From the NCBI GenBank assembly GCA_963739375.1, contig CAVUAF010000021.1, positions 1 through 64,000 on the forward strand: 64,000 nt of DNA. Direction: 5' to 3'. Each line of letters begins with the position of its first letter. The first letter of the stretch is position 1. Made by a program: the position numbers and the translations under genes. The notes under the pieces are model-generated. The model was given only the letters and a program-made list of their open reading frames with translations, did not search any database and had not been told where the DNA came from. Below, one piece after another: positions 9,268-17,736 of the stretch. The stretch comes from CAVUAF01 sp963739375 (lineage in GTDB: Bacteria; Acidobacteriota; Terriglobia; Terriglobales; Acidobacteriaceae).

Positions 9268-10875
9268 CTACGCCGGGCGCACGATCAGGCTCCGCCCGGT
9301 CATCTCTTTTGGTTGGCCGATGGACAGCAGATCCAGCATCGTCGGCGCGATGTCCCGCAGCGCGCCGTCGGGGCGCAGGCGGAACGTCTTGGCGTCCTCG
9401 CTGGCCACGATCAGGGGCACGGGATTGGTGGTGTGGGCGGTGTGGGGCCCGCCGGTTGCGGGATCGATCATCATCTCGGCATTGCCGTGGTCGGCGGTCA
9501 CCAGCAGCGCGCCGCCGTGTTGCCGCACCGCATCGTAGATGCGCTGCAGGCACGCGTCCACCGTCTCCACTGCCTTGATGGTCGGCGGAATTTTGCCCGA
9601 GTGCCCCACCATGTCCGCGTTGGCAAAGTTCACGATCACCACGTCAAATGCCGTGTCGTTCACCGCTTTGGTCACCGCCTCGGCGATGCCCGCGGCGCTC
9701 ATCTCCGGCTGCAGATCGTAGGTCGCGACCTTGGGCGAGGGCACCAGCACCCGCTCTTCGCCGGGGAAAGGCTGCTCCACGCCACCGTTGAAGAAGTAGG
9801 TGACGTGCGCATACTTCTCCGTCTCCGCCACCCGCAGGTTGCGCATCTGCTGCTGCCCCATAATATTCGCCAGGATGTTCTCCAGCGCCTCCGGCGGCAC
9901 CACGTGCGGCAGCGTGAACTGCTTGTCGTAACGCGTCATGCAGACGTAGCTCAGGTGGCGCGGCACGCGCTCGCGCGGCAGGATCGCGTCCAGGCCCGCG
10001 GCGTCCGGCAGTTCGCGCCCACCCTGCGGCGAAAGTCCCGACTCGCGCGCCAGCGCCCGCGTGATCTGCCGTGCCCGGTCGGCGCGGAAATTGAAATTGA
10101 TGACCGAATCGTCGTCGCGAACCGTCGCCACCGCCTGCCCGTTCGCCTCCGTCACCACGAACGGCACGATGAACTCGTCCGTCACCTCTCGGTTGTACGA
10201 TTCCTTGATGCCCGCTACCGGGTCGGTGAAGCGCGCGGCCTCGCCATTGCCCCCTACCATCACGTTGAACGCTTTGGCAATCCGCTCCCAGCGCCGGTCG
10301 CGGTCCATGGCGTAGTAGCGGCCGCTCACCGACGCCACCCGCCCCACGTTCACTTCCCGCATCTTCTGCTGCAGTTGCTGCATGTACCCGGCGCCGTTGG
10401 TGGGCAGGGTGTCGCGCCCGTCCATGAACGCATGCACGAAGACGCGCTCCACGCCCTGCTCCCGCGCCATGCGCAGCAACGCGTACAAGTGGTTCTGCTG
10501 CGAGTGCACGCCTCCGTCGCTCAGCAGGCCGCAGAGGTGCAGCCGCCGCCCGCCGCTGCGCGCGTTCTGCATGGCGGCCAGCAGCACCGGGTGGCGGAAG
10601 AACTCGCCGTTCTCGATCATCAGGTCGAGCCGCGTGATGTCCATGTACACCACGCGCCCGGCGCCGATGTTCAGGTGCCCGACTTCGCTGTTGCCCATCT
10701 GCCCCTCGGGCAGCCCGACGTAGCGCCCGCTGGTGTGGATCAGGGTGTTGGGCCACTCCGCCAGCAGGCGGTCGAAGGTGGGCTTACGCGCCAGCGAGAT
10801 GGCGTTGGCATGCGACGGCGGTGCGTACCCCCAGCCGTCCAGGATGATCAGCACGAGAGGCTTCGGACGTGGCAT
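9268..10875 (-). CDS. gpmI: 2,3-bisphosphoglycerate-independent phosphoglycerate mutase
   Basis: 535 residues, standard length for iPGM. It interconverts 3- and 2-phosphoglycerate in glycolysis using two Mn ions. Visible motifs are LIILDGWGY at the N-terminus (metal), GQMGNSEVGHLNIGAGR with the phosphoserine, HAFMDGRD, NFNFRADRARQITRAL, VNFANADMVGHSG and VTADHGNAE (metal ligands near the C-terminus). All catalytic segments are intact. It is divergent from the kinase gene at 10952, with only a 76-base shared upstream region. Confidence 0.97.
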   Translation of the reverse strand: MPRPKPLVLIILDGWGYAPPSHANAISLARKPTFDRLLAEWPNTLIHTSGRYVGLPEGQMGNSEVGHLNIGAGRVVYMDITRLDLMIENGEFFRHPVLLAAMQNARSGGRRLHLCGLLSDGGVHSQQNHLYALLRMAREQGVERVFVHAFMDGRDTLPTNGAGYMQQLQQKMREVNVGRVASVSGRYYAMDRDRRWERIAKAFNVMVGGNGEAARFTDPVAGIKESYNREVTDEFIVPFVVTEANGQAVATVRDDDSVINFNFRADRARQITRALARESGLSPQGGRELPDAAGLDAILPRERVPRHLSYVCMTRYDKQFTLPHVVPPEALENILANIMGQQQMRNLRVAETEKYAHVTYFFNGGVEQPFPGEERVLVPSPKVATYDLQPEMSAAGIAEAVTKAVNDTAFDVVIVNFANADMVGHSGKIPPTIKAVETVDACLQRIYDAVRQHGGALLVTADHGNAEMMIDPATGGPHTAHTTNPVPLIVASEDAKTFRLRPDGALRDIAPTMLDLLSIGQPKEMTGRSLIVRPA

Positions 10876-10934
10876 AGCGAACCCGCGATTCTAAACGATT
10901 GCCGAACAGCCGCACCGCGGAACTCGTTCCCCGC

Positions 10935-10940
10935 TATAAT
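10935..10940 (+). promoter_or_regulatory. Consensus -10 box (TATAAT) upstream of kinase gene
   Basis: A perfect TATAAT at 10935-10940 lies 11 bases before the ATG at 10952. No good -35 hexamer is visible at 16-18 bases spacing. A start about 7 bases downstream would give a near-leaderless transcript, which fits the absence of a purine-rich ribosome site. Inferred, not measured. Confidence 0.45.
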
Positions 10941-10951
10941 GCTCGCACGTT

Positions 10952-13702
10952 ATGTCTCTCGCCTCGGGGTCAAGACTCGGTCCGTATGAGATTCTCGGTG
11001 CGCTCGGCGCGGGCGGCATGGGCGAGGTTTATCGCGCCCGCGACACGCGGCTCGACCGCACCGTGGCCATCAAGGTCCTCTCTTCCGCGCTGACGTCCAA
11101 CGCCGACGTCAAAGCGCGCTTCGAGCGCGAGGCTCGCGCCATCTCCCAGCTGCAGCATCCGCACATCTGCACCCTGCACGATGTGGGGCGCACGGAGATC
11201 GCGGGCGGGTCGCCCGCGTCCACCCAGGAAATTGATTACCTGGTAATGGAGTTTCTCGAGGGCGAGACGCTGGCGGAACGACTACGCAAAGGCGCGCTGC
11301 CGCTCGAGCAGGTGCTGAAGATCGGGATCGAAATCGCCGACGCGCTCGACAAAGCGCATCGCGCGGGCATCGTCCACCGCGATCTGAAGCCCGGCAACAT
11401 CATGCTGACGAAGAGCGGCGCGAAGCTGCTGGATTTTGGGCTGGCCAAGCCGCTGAGCGCCATCGCTGCTGCCAGCGGCAGCGCCTCGGCGCCTCTGCTC
11501 TCTGCCGCGGTCACCCTGACCAGTCCCAGCCCGGCGCATTCGCCCCTGACCAGCGCCGGCATGATCGTGGGCACGATTCAGTACATGTCGCCGGAGCAGA
11601 TCGAGGGCAAGGACGCCGACGCGCGCTCCGACATTTTCGCCTTCGGCGCCGTGCTCTACGAGATGGCGACGGGCAAGCGCGCTTTTGAAGGCAAATCGCA
11701 GCTCACCGTGGCCAGCGCGATTCTCGAAAAAGATCCGGAACCGATTTCCAAGGTCCACCCGCTCCTGCCCGCCGAACTCGACCGCGTGGCCGCCACCTGC
11801 CTGGCGAAAAACCCCGACGATCGCTTCGCCAGCGCCCACGACCTCAAGCTCGAGCTCGGCTGGGTCGCCGCCGCGCCGCGCCTGGCTGCCCCGGCGGAGA
11901 GCGCCGCGCCACGCTCCCGGTTCCCGCTGGCCTTACAACTCGCTGCTGCGGCCCTCCTGCTGGCGGTCGGCTTCCTGGCGAACTACGCGCTGCGCGGCAA
12001 CCCGCAGCCGCAGGTGATCCACGCCGTCATTCCGACCACGGAAAAAATGGTGCTGGAGGCGACCGGCGACTTCGCCGGCCCGGTGGTGATTTCGCCCGAC
12101 GGCACGCGCATCGCCTATGTCGCGCACGGCCAGGACAGCCCCAAGGCCATCTGGGTGCGCAGTCTCGATGCCGACACGCCGCAGCGCCTCGAGGGTACCG
12201 AAGGTGCGGCCTTCCCGTTCTGGTCGCCCGACAGCCGGTATCTCGCCTTTTTCGCCAACGAGAGGCTCAACAAGATCCCGGCGAGCGGCGGCCCGATCAT
12301 CACCCTCGCCCCGGCGCCGCAGCCGCGCGGCGGTTCCTGGGGAAGGGACAACATCATCGTCTATGCTCCCGATTTCCAGGGAGCGCTCAGCCGCGTCAGT
12401 GCGCAGGGGGGACCGGCCGTACCGGTCACCAGGCTCGACACCTCCAAGCACACCACCCACCGCTGGCCGTGGTTCCTGCCCGACGGCAAGCACTTCCTCT
12501 ATCTCGCCACCAACCACAATGGGGGGGGGCACGAACAGAACGGCATCTACTTCGCCTCGCTCGATGGCCAGACCAATTCGCTCATTCTCCCCAGCGACTC
12601 CGCCGCGCAGTACGCTTCCGGCTATCTGCTGTTTCACGCGCAGAGCGCGCTGATGGCTCAGCCCTTCGATCCTGGCAGCGGCAGGCTCACGGGCGAACCC
12701 GCCGTCATCGCCAGCCATGTTCGCTACGACGGCGGAGTGTGGCGCACGGTGGCTTCCGCGTCGGAGACCGGCGTGCTGGCCTTCCAGGCCGGCTCCGCTG
12801 CCGCCGGGACCCGCCTCTATTGGTACGACCGCGCCGGCAAGCTCCTCGGCCAACTGGGCAACCAGACCGCCTATCAGGATCCGCGCATCTCGCCTGACGG
12901 CCGCCGCGTTGCGGTCTCGGTCGGCGATCCGAACTCCGACATCTGGGTGTATGACCTGCAACGCAATGTCAGTACTCGCCTCACCTTTGACGCCAACGGC
13001 AACTTTGTTGCGCCCGCGTGGTCGCCCGACGGCAAGCGCATCGCCTACGGTTCCGGCTTTGCTGGTTCCGGTAAGGCAGGAACTCCGATCTATGTGCGCG
13101 CCAGTGACGGCAGCGGCGAAACCATCACCCTGGGCGGGGAAAGCGGCGTCGGCGCCAACTATCCGGCGTGGTCCCCCGATGGGGCCACCATCTATTACCA
13201 GCGCCTCTTCGGCCCCGTCGGCTGGAGCGTCTATGCCGTGCCGGTGAACGGCAGCGCCAAGCCGCACGTGGTGCTCGCGCCTCCCTCGCCGCAGGCCAAC
13301 ATCCAGTTCTATCGCATCTCGCCCGACGGACGCTGGGTGGCTTATCAGTCCAATGAATCGGGCCGCGCCGAGGTTTATGTCGCCCCCCTCGCCGGCGGCG
13401 GCGGCAAGTGGCAACTCTCCAACGGCGGCGGCAATTGGGTGGCGTGGCGCCGCGACTCGCGGGAAATCTTTTTCCTCGGTCCCGACCTCAAGATCTGTTC
13501 GGTCGCCTTCGACGGCCAGGGGGCGCAGCCGGTCATCGGCGCTCCCCAGCCCCTCTTCACGATCGACAATTCGGTGCTCCTCGGCAGCCTCTTCGATGTC
13601 TCGCCCGATGGCCAGCGCATCCTGCTCAACGCCGTCCCACCGGAAGCCCCGTCACCCATCGAGCTGGTCGTCAACTGGCCCGCCGAACTGAAGAAAAAAT
13701 AA
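10952..13702 (+). CDS. Ser/Thr protein kinase with C-terminal TolB/PD40 beta-propeller
   Basis: 916 residues. The N-terminal Hanks-type kinase has a glycine loop (GAGGMGEVYRA), VAIK lysine, HRDLKPGNIML, DFGLA and MSPEQ in its activation segment. One membrane helix follows near residues 330-350 (LALQLAAAALLLAVGFLANY), then an extracytoplasmic propeller of repeated WSPDG/SPDGRR motifs. This is the common acidobacterial one-component receptor kinase: the outside propeller senses a ligand and the inside kinase phosphorylates unknown targets. An unusual 10-12 residue palindromic-repeat insertion (AGGSPASTQ) sits between the beta-strands preceding the hinge DYLVMEFLEGET. It stands alone, divergent from gpmI. 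Confidence 0.93.
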   Translation: MSLASGSRLGPYEILGALGAGGMGEVYRARDTRLDRTVAIKVLSSALTSNADVKARFEREARAISQLQHPHICTLHDVGRTEIAGGSPASTQEIDYLVMEFLEGETLAERLRKGALPLEQVLKIGIEIADALDKAHRAGIVHRDLKPGNIMLTKSGAKLLDFGLAKPLSAIAAASGSASAPLLSAAVTLTSPSPAHSPLTSAGMIVGTIQYMSPEQIEGKDADARSDIFAFGAVLYEMATGKRAFEGKSQLTVASAILEKDPEPISKVHPLLPAELDRVAATCLAKNPDDRFASAHDLKLELGWVAAAPRLAAPAESAAPRSRFPLALQLAAAALLLAVGFLANYALRGNPQPQVIHAVIPTTEKMVLEATGDFAGPVVISPDGTRIAYVAHGQDSPKAIWVRSLDADTPQRLEGTEGAAFPFWSPDSRYLAFFANERLNKIPASGGPIITLAPAPQPRGGSWGRDNIIVYAPDFQGALSRVSAQGGPAVPVTRLDTSKHTTHRWPWFLPDGKHFLYLATNHNGGGHEQNGIYFASLDGQTNSLILPSDSAAQYASGYLLFHAQSALMAQPFDPGSGRLTGEPAVIASHVRYDGGVWRTVASASETGVLAFQAGSAAAGTRLYWYDRAGKLLGQLGNQTAYQDPRISPDGRRVAVSVGDPNSDIWVYDLQRNVSTRLTFDANGNFVAPAWSPDGKRIAYGSGFAGSGKAGTPIYVRASDGSGETITLGGESGVGANYPAWSPDGATIYYQRLFGPVGWSVYAVPVNGSAKPHVVLAPPSPQANIQFYRISPDGRWVAYQSNESGRAEVYVAPLAGGGGKWQLSNGGGNWVAWRRDSREIFFLGPDLKICSVAFDGQGAQPVIGAPQPLFTIDNSVLLGSLFDVSPDGQRILLNAVPPEAPSPIELVVNWPAELKKK
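11201..11227 (+). repeat. In-frame palindromic coding repeat (copy 1, in kinase)
   Basis: The core GCGGGCGGGTCGCCCGC followed by GTCCACCCAG is translated in frame as AGGSPASTQ within the kinase domain. Near-identical copies occur at 61784-61810 (in the aconitase, as AGESPASTQ, same phase) and 13815-13838 (intergenic, before recN). The 61784 copy is a perfect 8-bp stem with a one-base centre; here one stem base differs. Confidence 0.8.
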
Positions 13703-13814
13703 CCATCCTTGGTTGTCATCCCGCGCGCCGCGAGGGATCTGCTGCTTAGTTCCGCGCTTTCGCCATCCGGCGCTTGCGCAATCAAATAACGCCGCACGGA
13801 CGTGACCTGGGGAG

Positions 13815-13838
13815 GCGGGCAAGTCGCCCGCGTCCCCG
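13815..13838 (+). repeat. Palindromic repeat (intergenic copy before recN)
   Basis: GCGGGCAAGTCGCCCGC plus GTCCCCG shares the core and right flank of the coding copies at 11201 and 61784. It ends 36 bases before the GTG start of recN. A copy of the dispersed ATCCC/GGGAT element lies nearby (about 13720-13745). The 172-base gap between the kinase and recN holds no gene I can support. Confidence 0.7.
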
Positions 13839-13874
13839 TGCTAAACTCGCGCAACTTCTCTGCGAGCCAAAACG

Positions 13875-15584
13875 GTGCTGGTCGAGCTACGGGTCGAGAA
13901 CTACGCGGTCATCGACAGTCTGGCGATCGAATTTGGCGCCGGCCTGAACCTGCTCAGCGGCGAGACCGGCGCCGGCAAGTCGCTGCTGGTCGACGCCCTG
14001 GCGCTGCTGCTGGGCGAGAAGGCCTCGCCCGAGGTGATCCGCCACGGCGCCGAGCGCGCCACCCTCACCGCCGTCTTCGCGCCTGAAAGTCCGCGCGCCG
14101 CCGCCATCCTGGAAGCGAACGGCATCACCTGCGACGCCGGCGACGAGCCTATCATCGTGCGCCGCGAGATTGCCGCCGGGGGCAAGGGGCGCGTCTTCCT
14201 CAACGCGCAACCCGCCACCGTCGCGGTGTTGCGCCGGCTGGGGCCGGAGCTGGCCGCCATCCACTCGCAGCGCGAAGCCCTCGTCGCCTTCGACGCCGCC
14301 ACCCGCCTCGAACTTCTCGACCAGTTCGCCGCCGCCGAGCGCACGCCGGTGGCGGAGGCGTTTGCCGCGTGGAACACCATCCGCTCCCGCCTCGCCGAGT
14401 TGGAGCGCGACGAGCAGGACCGCCTGCGCCTCGTCGACCTCTGGTCGTTTCAGAAGAAAGAGATCGAAGCGGCGCACGTCGAGCCCGGCGAAGACGAGCG
14501 CCTCGCGTCCCAGAAGCGCGTCCTCGCCAACGCGGAGAAGATTTACGGCGCCGCCATGAGCGCCTACGACACGCTCTACGATGGCGCCGGGTCAGCCGCC
14601 GCCTCCATTCGCAGCGCCGCGCGGCAGCTGGAAGAGGTGGCGCGCTTCGACCCGCGCTTCCAGGAATCGCTGGCTGCGCTCGACGCCGCGCGCATCACCG
14701 TCGAAGACCTGGGCGCTACGTTGCGCGACTACGCCGCCGGCATCGAGGCCTCCCCCGAGCGCCTGGCCGCCATCGAGGACCGCCTGGCGCTTCTCGACCG
14801 CCTGAAGCGCAAGTACGGCGCCACGCTTGCCGACGTTGCCGCCTTCGGCGCGGACGTCGCCCGCAAACTGGACGAGATCGAGAACCGCGACGAGATCCTG
14901 CGCCAACTCCGCGGCGAGCTGGCCGCCGCCGCCGAGCGCTACCTGGCGGCCGCACGCGCTCTCTCGCGCCAGCGTTCTACTGCCGCCAAACAGCTGGAGA
15001 AGCTGGTGGAGGCGGAGGTCAGCGAACTGGCCATGCGCGCCACCTTCCGCGTCCAGGTCAGCGGCGGCGACGAGGCAGGGAACTGGACTGCCGCCGGCTT
15101 CGATGCCGCCGACTACCGCATCACCACCAACCCCGGGGAGCCGCTGCGTCCCCTGGAGCAGATCGCCTCCGGGGGCGAGCTCTCCCGGGTGATGCTGGCG
15201 CTCAAAGTCTGTGTGCAAGGCAGCGCTGCGTCGAAAGCGAATGGCCGCCGGCTGGCGAGCAACGGCCAGCGGGGGACGACGCTGGTCTTCGACGAGATCG
15301 ACGTCGGCATCGGCGGCCGCGCCGCCGAAGCCGTGGGGCGCAAGCTGAAGGCGCTGGCGCGGCACCACCAGGTGCTGTGCGTCACCCACCTGCCGCAGAT
15401 TGCCAGCTTCGCCGACCACCACTTCGCCATCGAGAAGCGGGAGCACGCGGGCCGCACCCGCACCACCGTCCGCGCCCTCGACGTCGCGGCGCGCACCCGC
15501 GAACTCGCCCGCATGCTCTCCGGCGCCAAGCTCACCGATGCCTCCCTCAAGCACGCCGAGCAAATGCTGAAGGCCAACGCCTGA
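13875..15584 (+). CDS. recN: DNA repair ATPase RecN
   Basis: 569 residues from a GTG start. SMC-like ATPase: Walker A GETGAGKSLL near residue 30, a central coiled coil (about 150-370), signature motif IASGGELSRVMLALK, Walker B LVFDEIDVGIGG, and the switch region VLCVTHLPQIASFAD. RecN acts in double-strand-break repair by tethering DNA ends. Between the signature helix and Walker B there is an extra segment of about 20 residues (GSAASKANGRRLASNGQRG), encoded by palindrome-rich DNA (GCTGGC...GCCAGC), not expected in the family. Otherwise intact. Confidence 0.95.
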   Translation: MLVELRVENYAVIDSLAIEFGAGLNLLSGETGAGKSLLVDALALLLGEKASPEVIRHGAERATLTAVFAPESPRAAAILEANGITCDAGDEPIIVRREIAAGGKGRVFLNAQPATVAVLRRLGPELAAIHSQREALVAFDAATRLELLDQFAAAERTPVAEAFAAWNTIRSRLAELERDEQDRLRLVDLWSFQKKEIEAAHVEPGEDERLASQKRVLANAEKIYGAAMSAYDTLYDGAGSAAASIRSAARQLEEVARFDPRFQESLAALDAARITVEDLGATLRDYAAGIEASPERLAAIEDRLALLDRLKRKYGATLADVAAFGADVARKLDEIENRDEILRQLRGELAAAAERYLAAARALSRQRSTAAKQLEKLVEAEVSELAMRATFRVQVSGGDEAGNWTAAGFDAADYRITTNPGEPLRPLEQIASGGELSRVMLALKVCVQGSAASKANGRRLASNGQRGTTLVFDEIDVGIGGRAAEAVGRKLKALARHHQVLCVTHLPQIASFADHHFAIEKREHAGRTRTTVRALDVAARTRELARMLSGAKLTDASLKHAEQMLKANA

Positions 15585-15781
15585 GGCCCCTCCCCCCTGT
15601 TAAACACACAGCCACCAGATTGGGCCGCCTTGGGAAAACATCCGAACGAAGTGAGGGAACCCTACCTCACCCATGCGGCATAGGTGCTATAGGGCTCCCT
15701 CGTCGCTTTGCTCCTCGGGATGTATTCGTATAGCTAAGGCAACACCCGCGCGTATAATGCGCCCGCCAATCGCCGCAGCCC

Positions 15782-16279
15782 ATGAGTACCCCTACTTACA
15801 CCACGTCGAACTGGCCTTCGTCGTCCACCCCGCCGCCGCCGTCGCCGGAGGAGAAGCAGCGACGAATCAACGAGCGGCTGAGATGGCTGGTGCCGCTGGT
15901 GGCCGGCGGCATCGCCGTCCTCTTCCTGTTGTTCGTCGGCGGCGTCTTTTTCTTGGTTGAGGGCTCCTTCCGCAACTCCGACGTGTACAGGATGGCGCTG
16001 GAGAAGGCGCAGAACAGTCCGGAGGTAGTGGTGGCGCTGGGAACGCCGCTCAAGGGAGGCTGGCTGATCACCGGCTCCATGAGCAACGACGGCGCCAGCG
16101 GCAGCGCCGACCTCACCGTGCCGGTCTCCGGGCCGCAGGGGAAAGGCAAGCTCTACCTCGACGGCGTGAAGGAAGCGGGCCAGTGGCACTTCCGGCGGCT
16201 GTTCCTCGAGGTGGACGGGCACGCCGGCCGCATCTACCTGGTGGCGCCACCGCCCGGCGAGCCGGGAACCGAGCAGTAG
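15782..16279 (+). CDS. Coa1-like membrane protein (cytochrome oxidase assembly factor 1 family)
   Basis: 165 residues. A Pro/Ser-rich N-terminus is followed by one membrane helix (LVPLVAGGIAVLFLLFVGGVFFL) and an outside domain with NSDVYRMALEKAQNSPEVVVALGTPL and GSADLTVPVSGPQGKGKLY, the pattern of the Coa1/Tim21-like family. Bacterial members are of unknown function. A TATAAT box lies at 15753-15758, about 24 bases upstream of the ATG. The 197 bases before the gene hold a copy of the ctccctcg/ctcggga dispersed repeat. Confidence 0.65.
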   Translation: MSTPTYTTSNWPSSSTPPPPSPEEKQRRINERLRWLVPLVAGGIAVLFLLFVGGVFFLVEGSFRNSDVYRMALEKAQNSPEVVVALGTPLKGGWLITGSMSNDGASGSADLTVPVSGPQGKGKLYLDGVKEAGQWHFRRLFLEVDGHAGRIYLVAPPPGEPGTEQ

Positions 16280-16713
16280 CGGCGTGGGGGCACGGGCTGA
16301 TGCCCGCGCACGGTGGTGTCGCCCCTAAAGGGGCTGGGGATCCTGCATCGCACCTGACCCAGGACTTCGTCCTGGGCTGCCTTCAATCGCCCGCGGTGCG
16401 GGCTGCCGCGTGCGCAGGATGACAATCTGTTTGCGGGGTGGAGAATGCAGGCCGGAAGGCCTGCGCCACCCAAGGTTGTGTCGTCCGCTAAAGCGGACTC
16501 TGGTTTTTGCTTGCTGCCAACCCAGGACTTCGTCCTGGGCTACCTTCAATCGCCCGCTGCGCGGGCTTGCGAAGCTGATTCCCGTTCCCGCCGGTTTCCC
16601 GCCGTTCGCTGCTAATTATCGCGGTTTCAGCGGCTTACGTTGACCTCCGCGGCACCCGCCGGTTAGCTTGCTCTTCCCGACCTGCGGGTTAGCATCTATA
16701 CTGAACAGCAACG
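16280..16713. repeat. Intergenic cluster of palindromic repeats before ispH
   Basis: About 430 bases without a gene. Two copies of the same unit occur: CCCAGGACTTCGTCCTGGG followed by cTNCCTTCAATCGCCCGC and a gcgggc partner, at 16358-16408 and 16520-16568. Between and before them lie small hairpins with a taaa centre (cccctaaagggg at about 16323, cgctaaagcg at 16487). A TATACT at 16697-16702 may be the -10 box of ispH; no convincing -35 is seen. Nothing protein-coding is supported here. Confidence 0.7.
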
Positions 16714-17733
16714 ATGACCTCCTCCAGCAACGCTTTTGCCGGGTCCCCGGACCGGGGTAGGAATGGGGACGAAAAGACCATCCTGCTGCTGAAGCCGCGC
16801 GGCTTCTGCGCGGGCGTGGTGCGCGCCATCGACATTGTGCGCATCGCCCTCGACGCTTTTGGCCCGCCCATCTACGTGCGCAAGGAGATCGTGCACAACC
16901 GCTACGTGGTGGAAGAGCTGGCGGCCAAGGGCGCTATCTTCGTGGACAGCGTGGAGGAAGTGCCGGCGGGGGAGCGCGTCATCTACAGCGCCCACGGGGT
17001 CTCGCCCGAGGTGCGGGACGCCAGCCACCTGCGGCGGCTGCGCGTCATTGACGCCACCTGCCCGCTGGTCACCAAGGTGCACATCGAGGCGGTGAAGTTC
17101 GCCCGCGAGGGTTACTCCCTCATCCTCATCGGCCACCGCGATCACGACGAGATCATCGGGACGCTCGGGGAAGCCCCGGCCGCCACCCAGGTGGTCACCT
17201 CGCCCAAAGAGGTCGCCACGCTCAGCGTCCCCGACCCTAACCGGGTCGCCTACCTGACCCAGACCACGCTCTCGCTCGACGAGGCATGCCACACCATCGA
17301 GGCGCTGAAGCGCAAGTACCCCAACATCAAGGGGCCGGCCGCACAGGACATCTGCTACGCCACCGAGAACCGGCAGGTGGCGGTCAAGGAGGTGGCGCAC
17401 GATGCCGACCTGGTGCTGGTGGTGGGCTCCGACAACAGCTCCAACTCCAATCGCCTGGTCGAAGTGGCGCGGAATCTGGGCACCGCTTCGTACCTGATCG
17501 AAAACGGGCGCGCCGTGCAAGCCGAGTGGCTGGTCGGCGTCAAGACCATCGCCCTCACCGCCGGCGCCTCGGCCCCCGAGTGCCTGGTGGAGGACGTGCT
17601 CGCCTTTCTGAAGCAGGCCGGCTTTACCCGGCTGCGCGAGGTTGAGGTCATGCCCGAAAACGTGCGCTTCGGACTCCCCCCGGAGATCGTGGAAGCGATC
17701 GCGGCGGCGCCGGCCGCAGCGGCCGCGGAGTAA
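16714..17733 (+). CDS. ispH: 4-hydroxy-3-methylbut-2-enyl diphosphate reductase
   Basis: 339 residues. Last enzyme of the MEP pathway: an Fe-S reductase producing IPP and DMAPP. The three cluster cysteines are in KPRGFCAGVVRAI, IDATCPLVTKVH and DICYATENRQVAV. Other signatures are YSAHGVSPEVRD, GSDNSSNSNRLVEVA and LTAGASAPE. The gene ends 3 bases before shc starts, so precursor supply is directly coupled to hopanoid synthesis. The N-terminal ~20 residues before EKTILLLKPRGFCAG are variable and the exact start is uncertain. Confidence 0.96.
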   Translation: MTSSSNAFAGSPDRGRNGDEKTILLLKPRGFCAGVVRAIDIVRIALDAFGPPIYVRKEIVHNRYVVEELAAKGAIFVDSVEEVPAGERVIYSAHGVSPEVRDASHLRRLRVIDATCPLVTKVHIEAVKFAREGYSLILIGHRDHDEIIGTLGEAPAATQVVTSPKEVATLSVPDPNRVAYLTQTTLSLDEACHTIEALKRKYPNIKGPAAQDICYATENRQVAVKEVAHDADLVLVVGSDNSSNSNRLVEVARNLGTASYLIENGRAVQAEWLVGVKTIALTAGASAPECLVEDVLAFLKQAGFTRLREVEVMPENVRFGLPPEIVEAIAAAPAAAAAE

Positions 17734-17736
17734 GCC

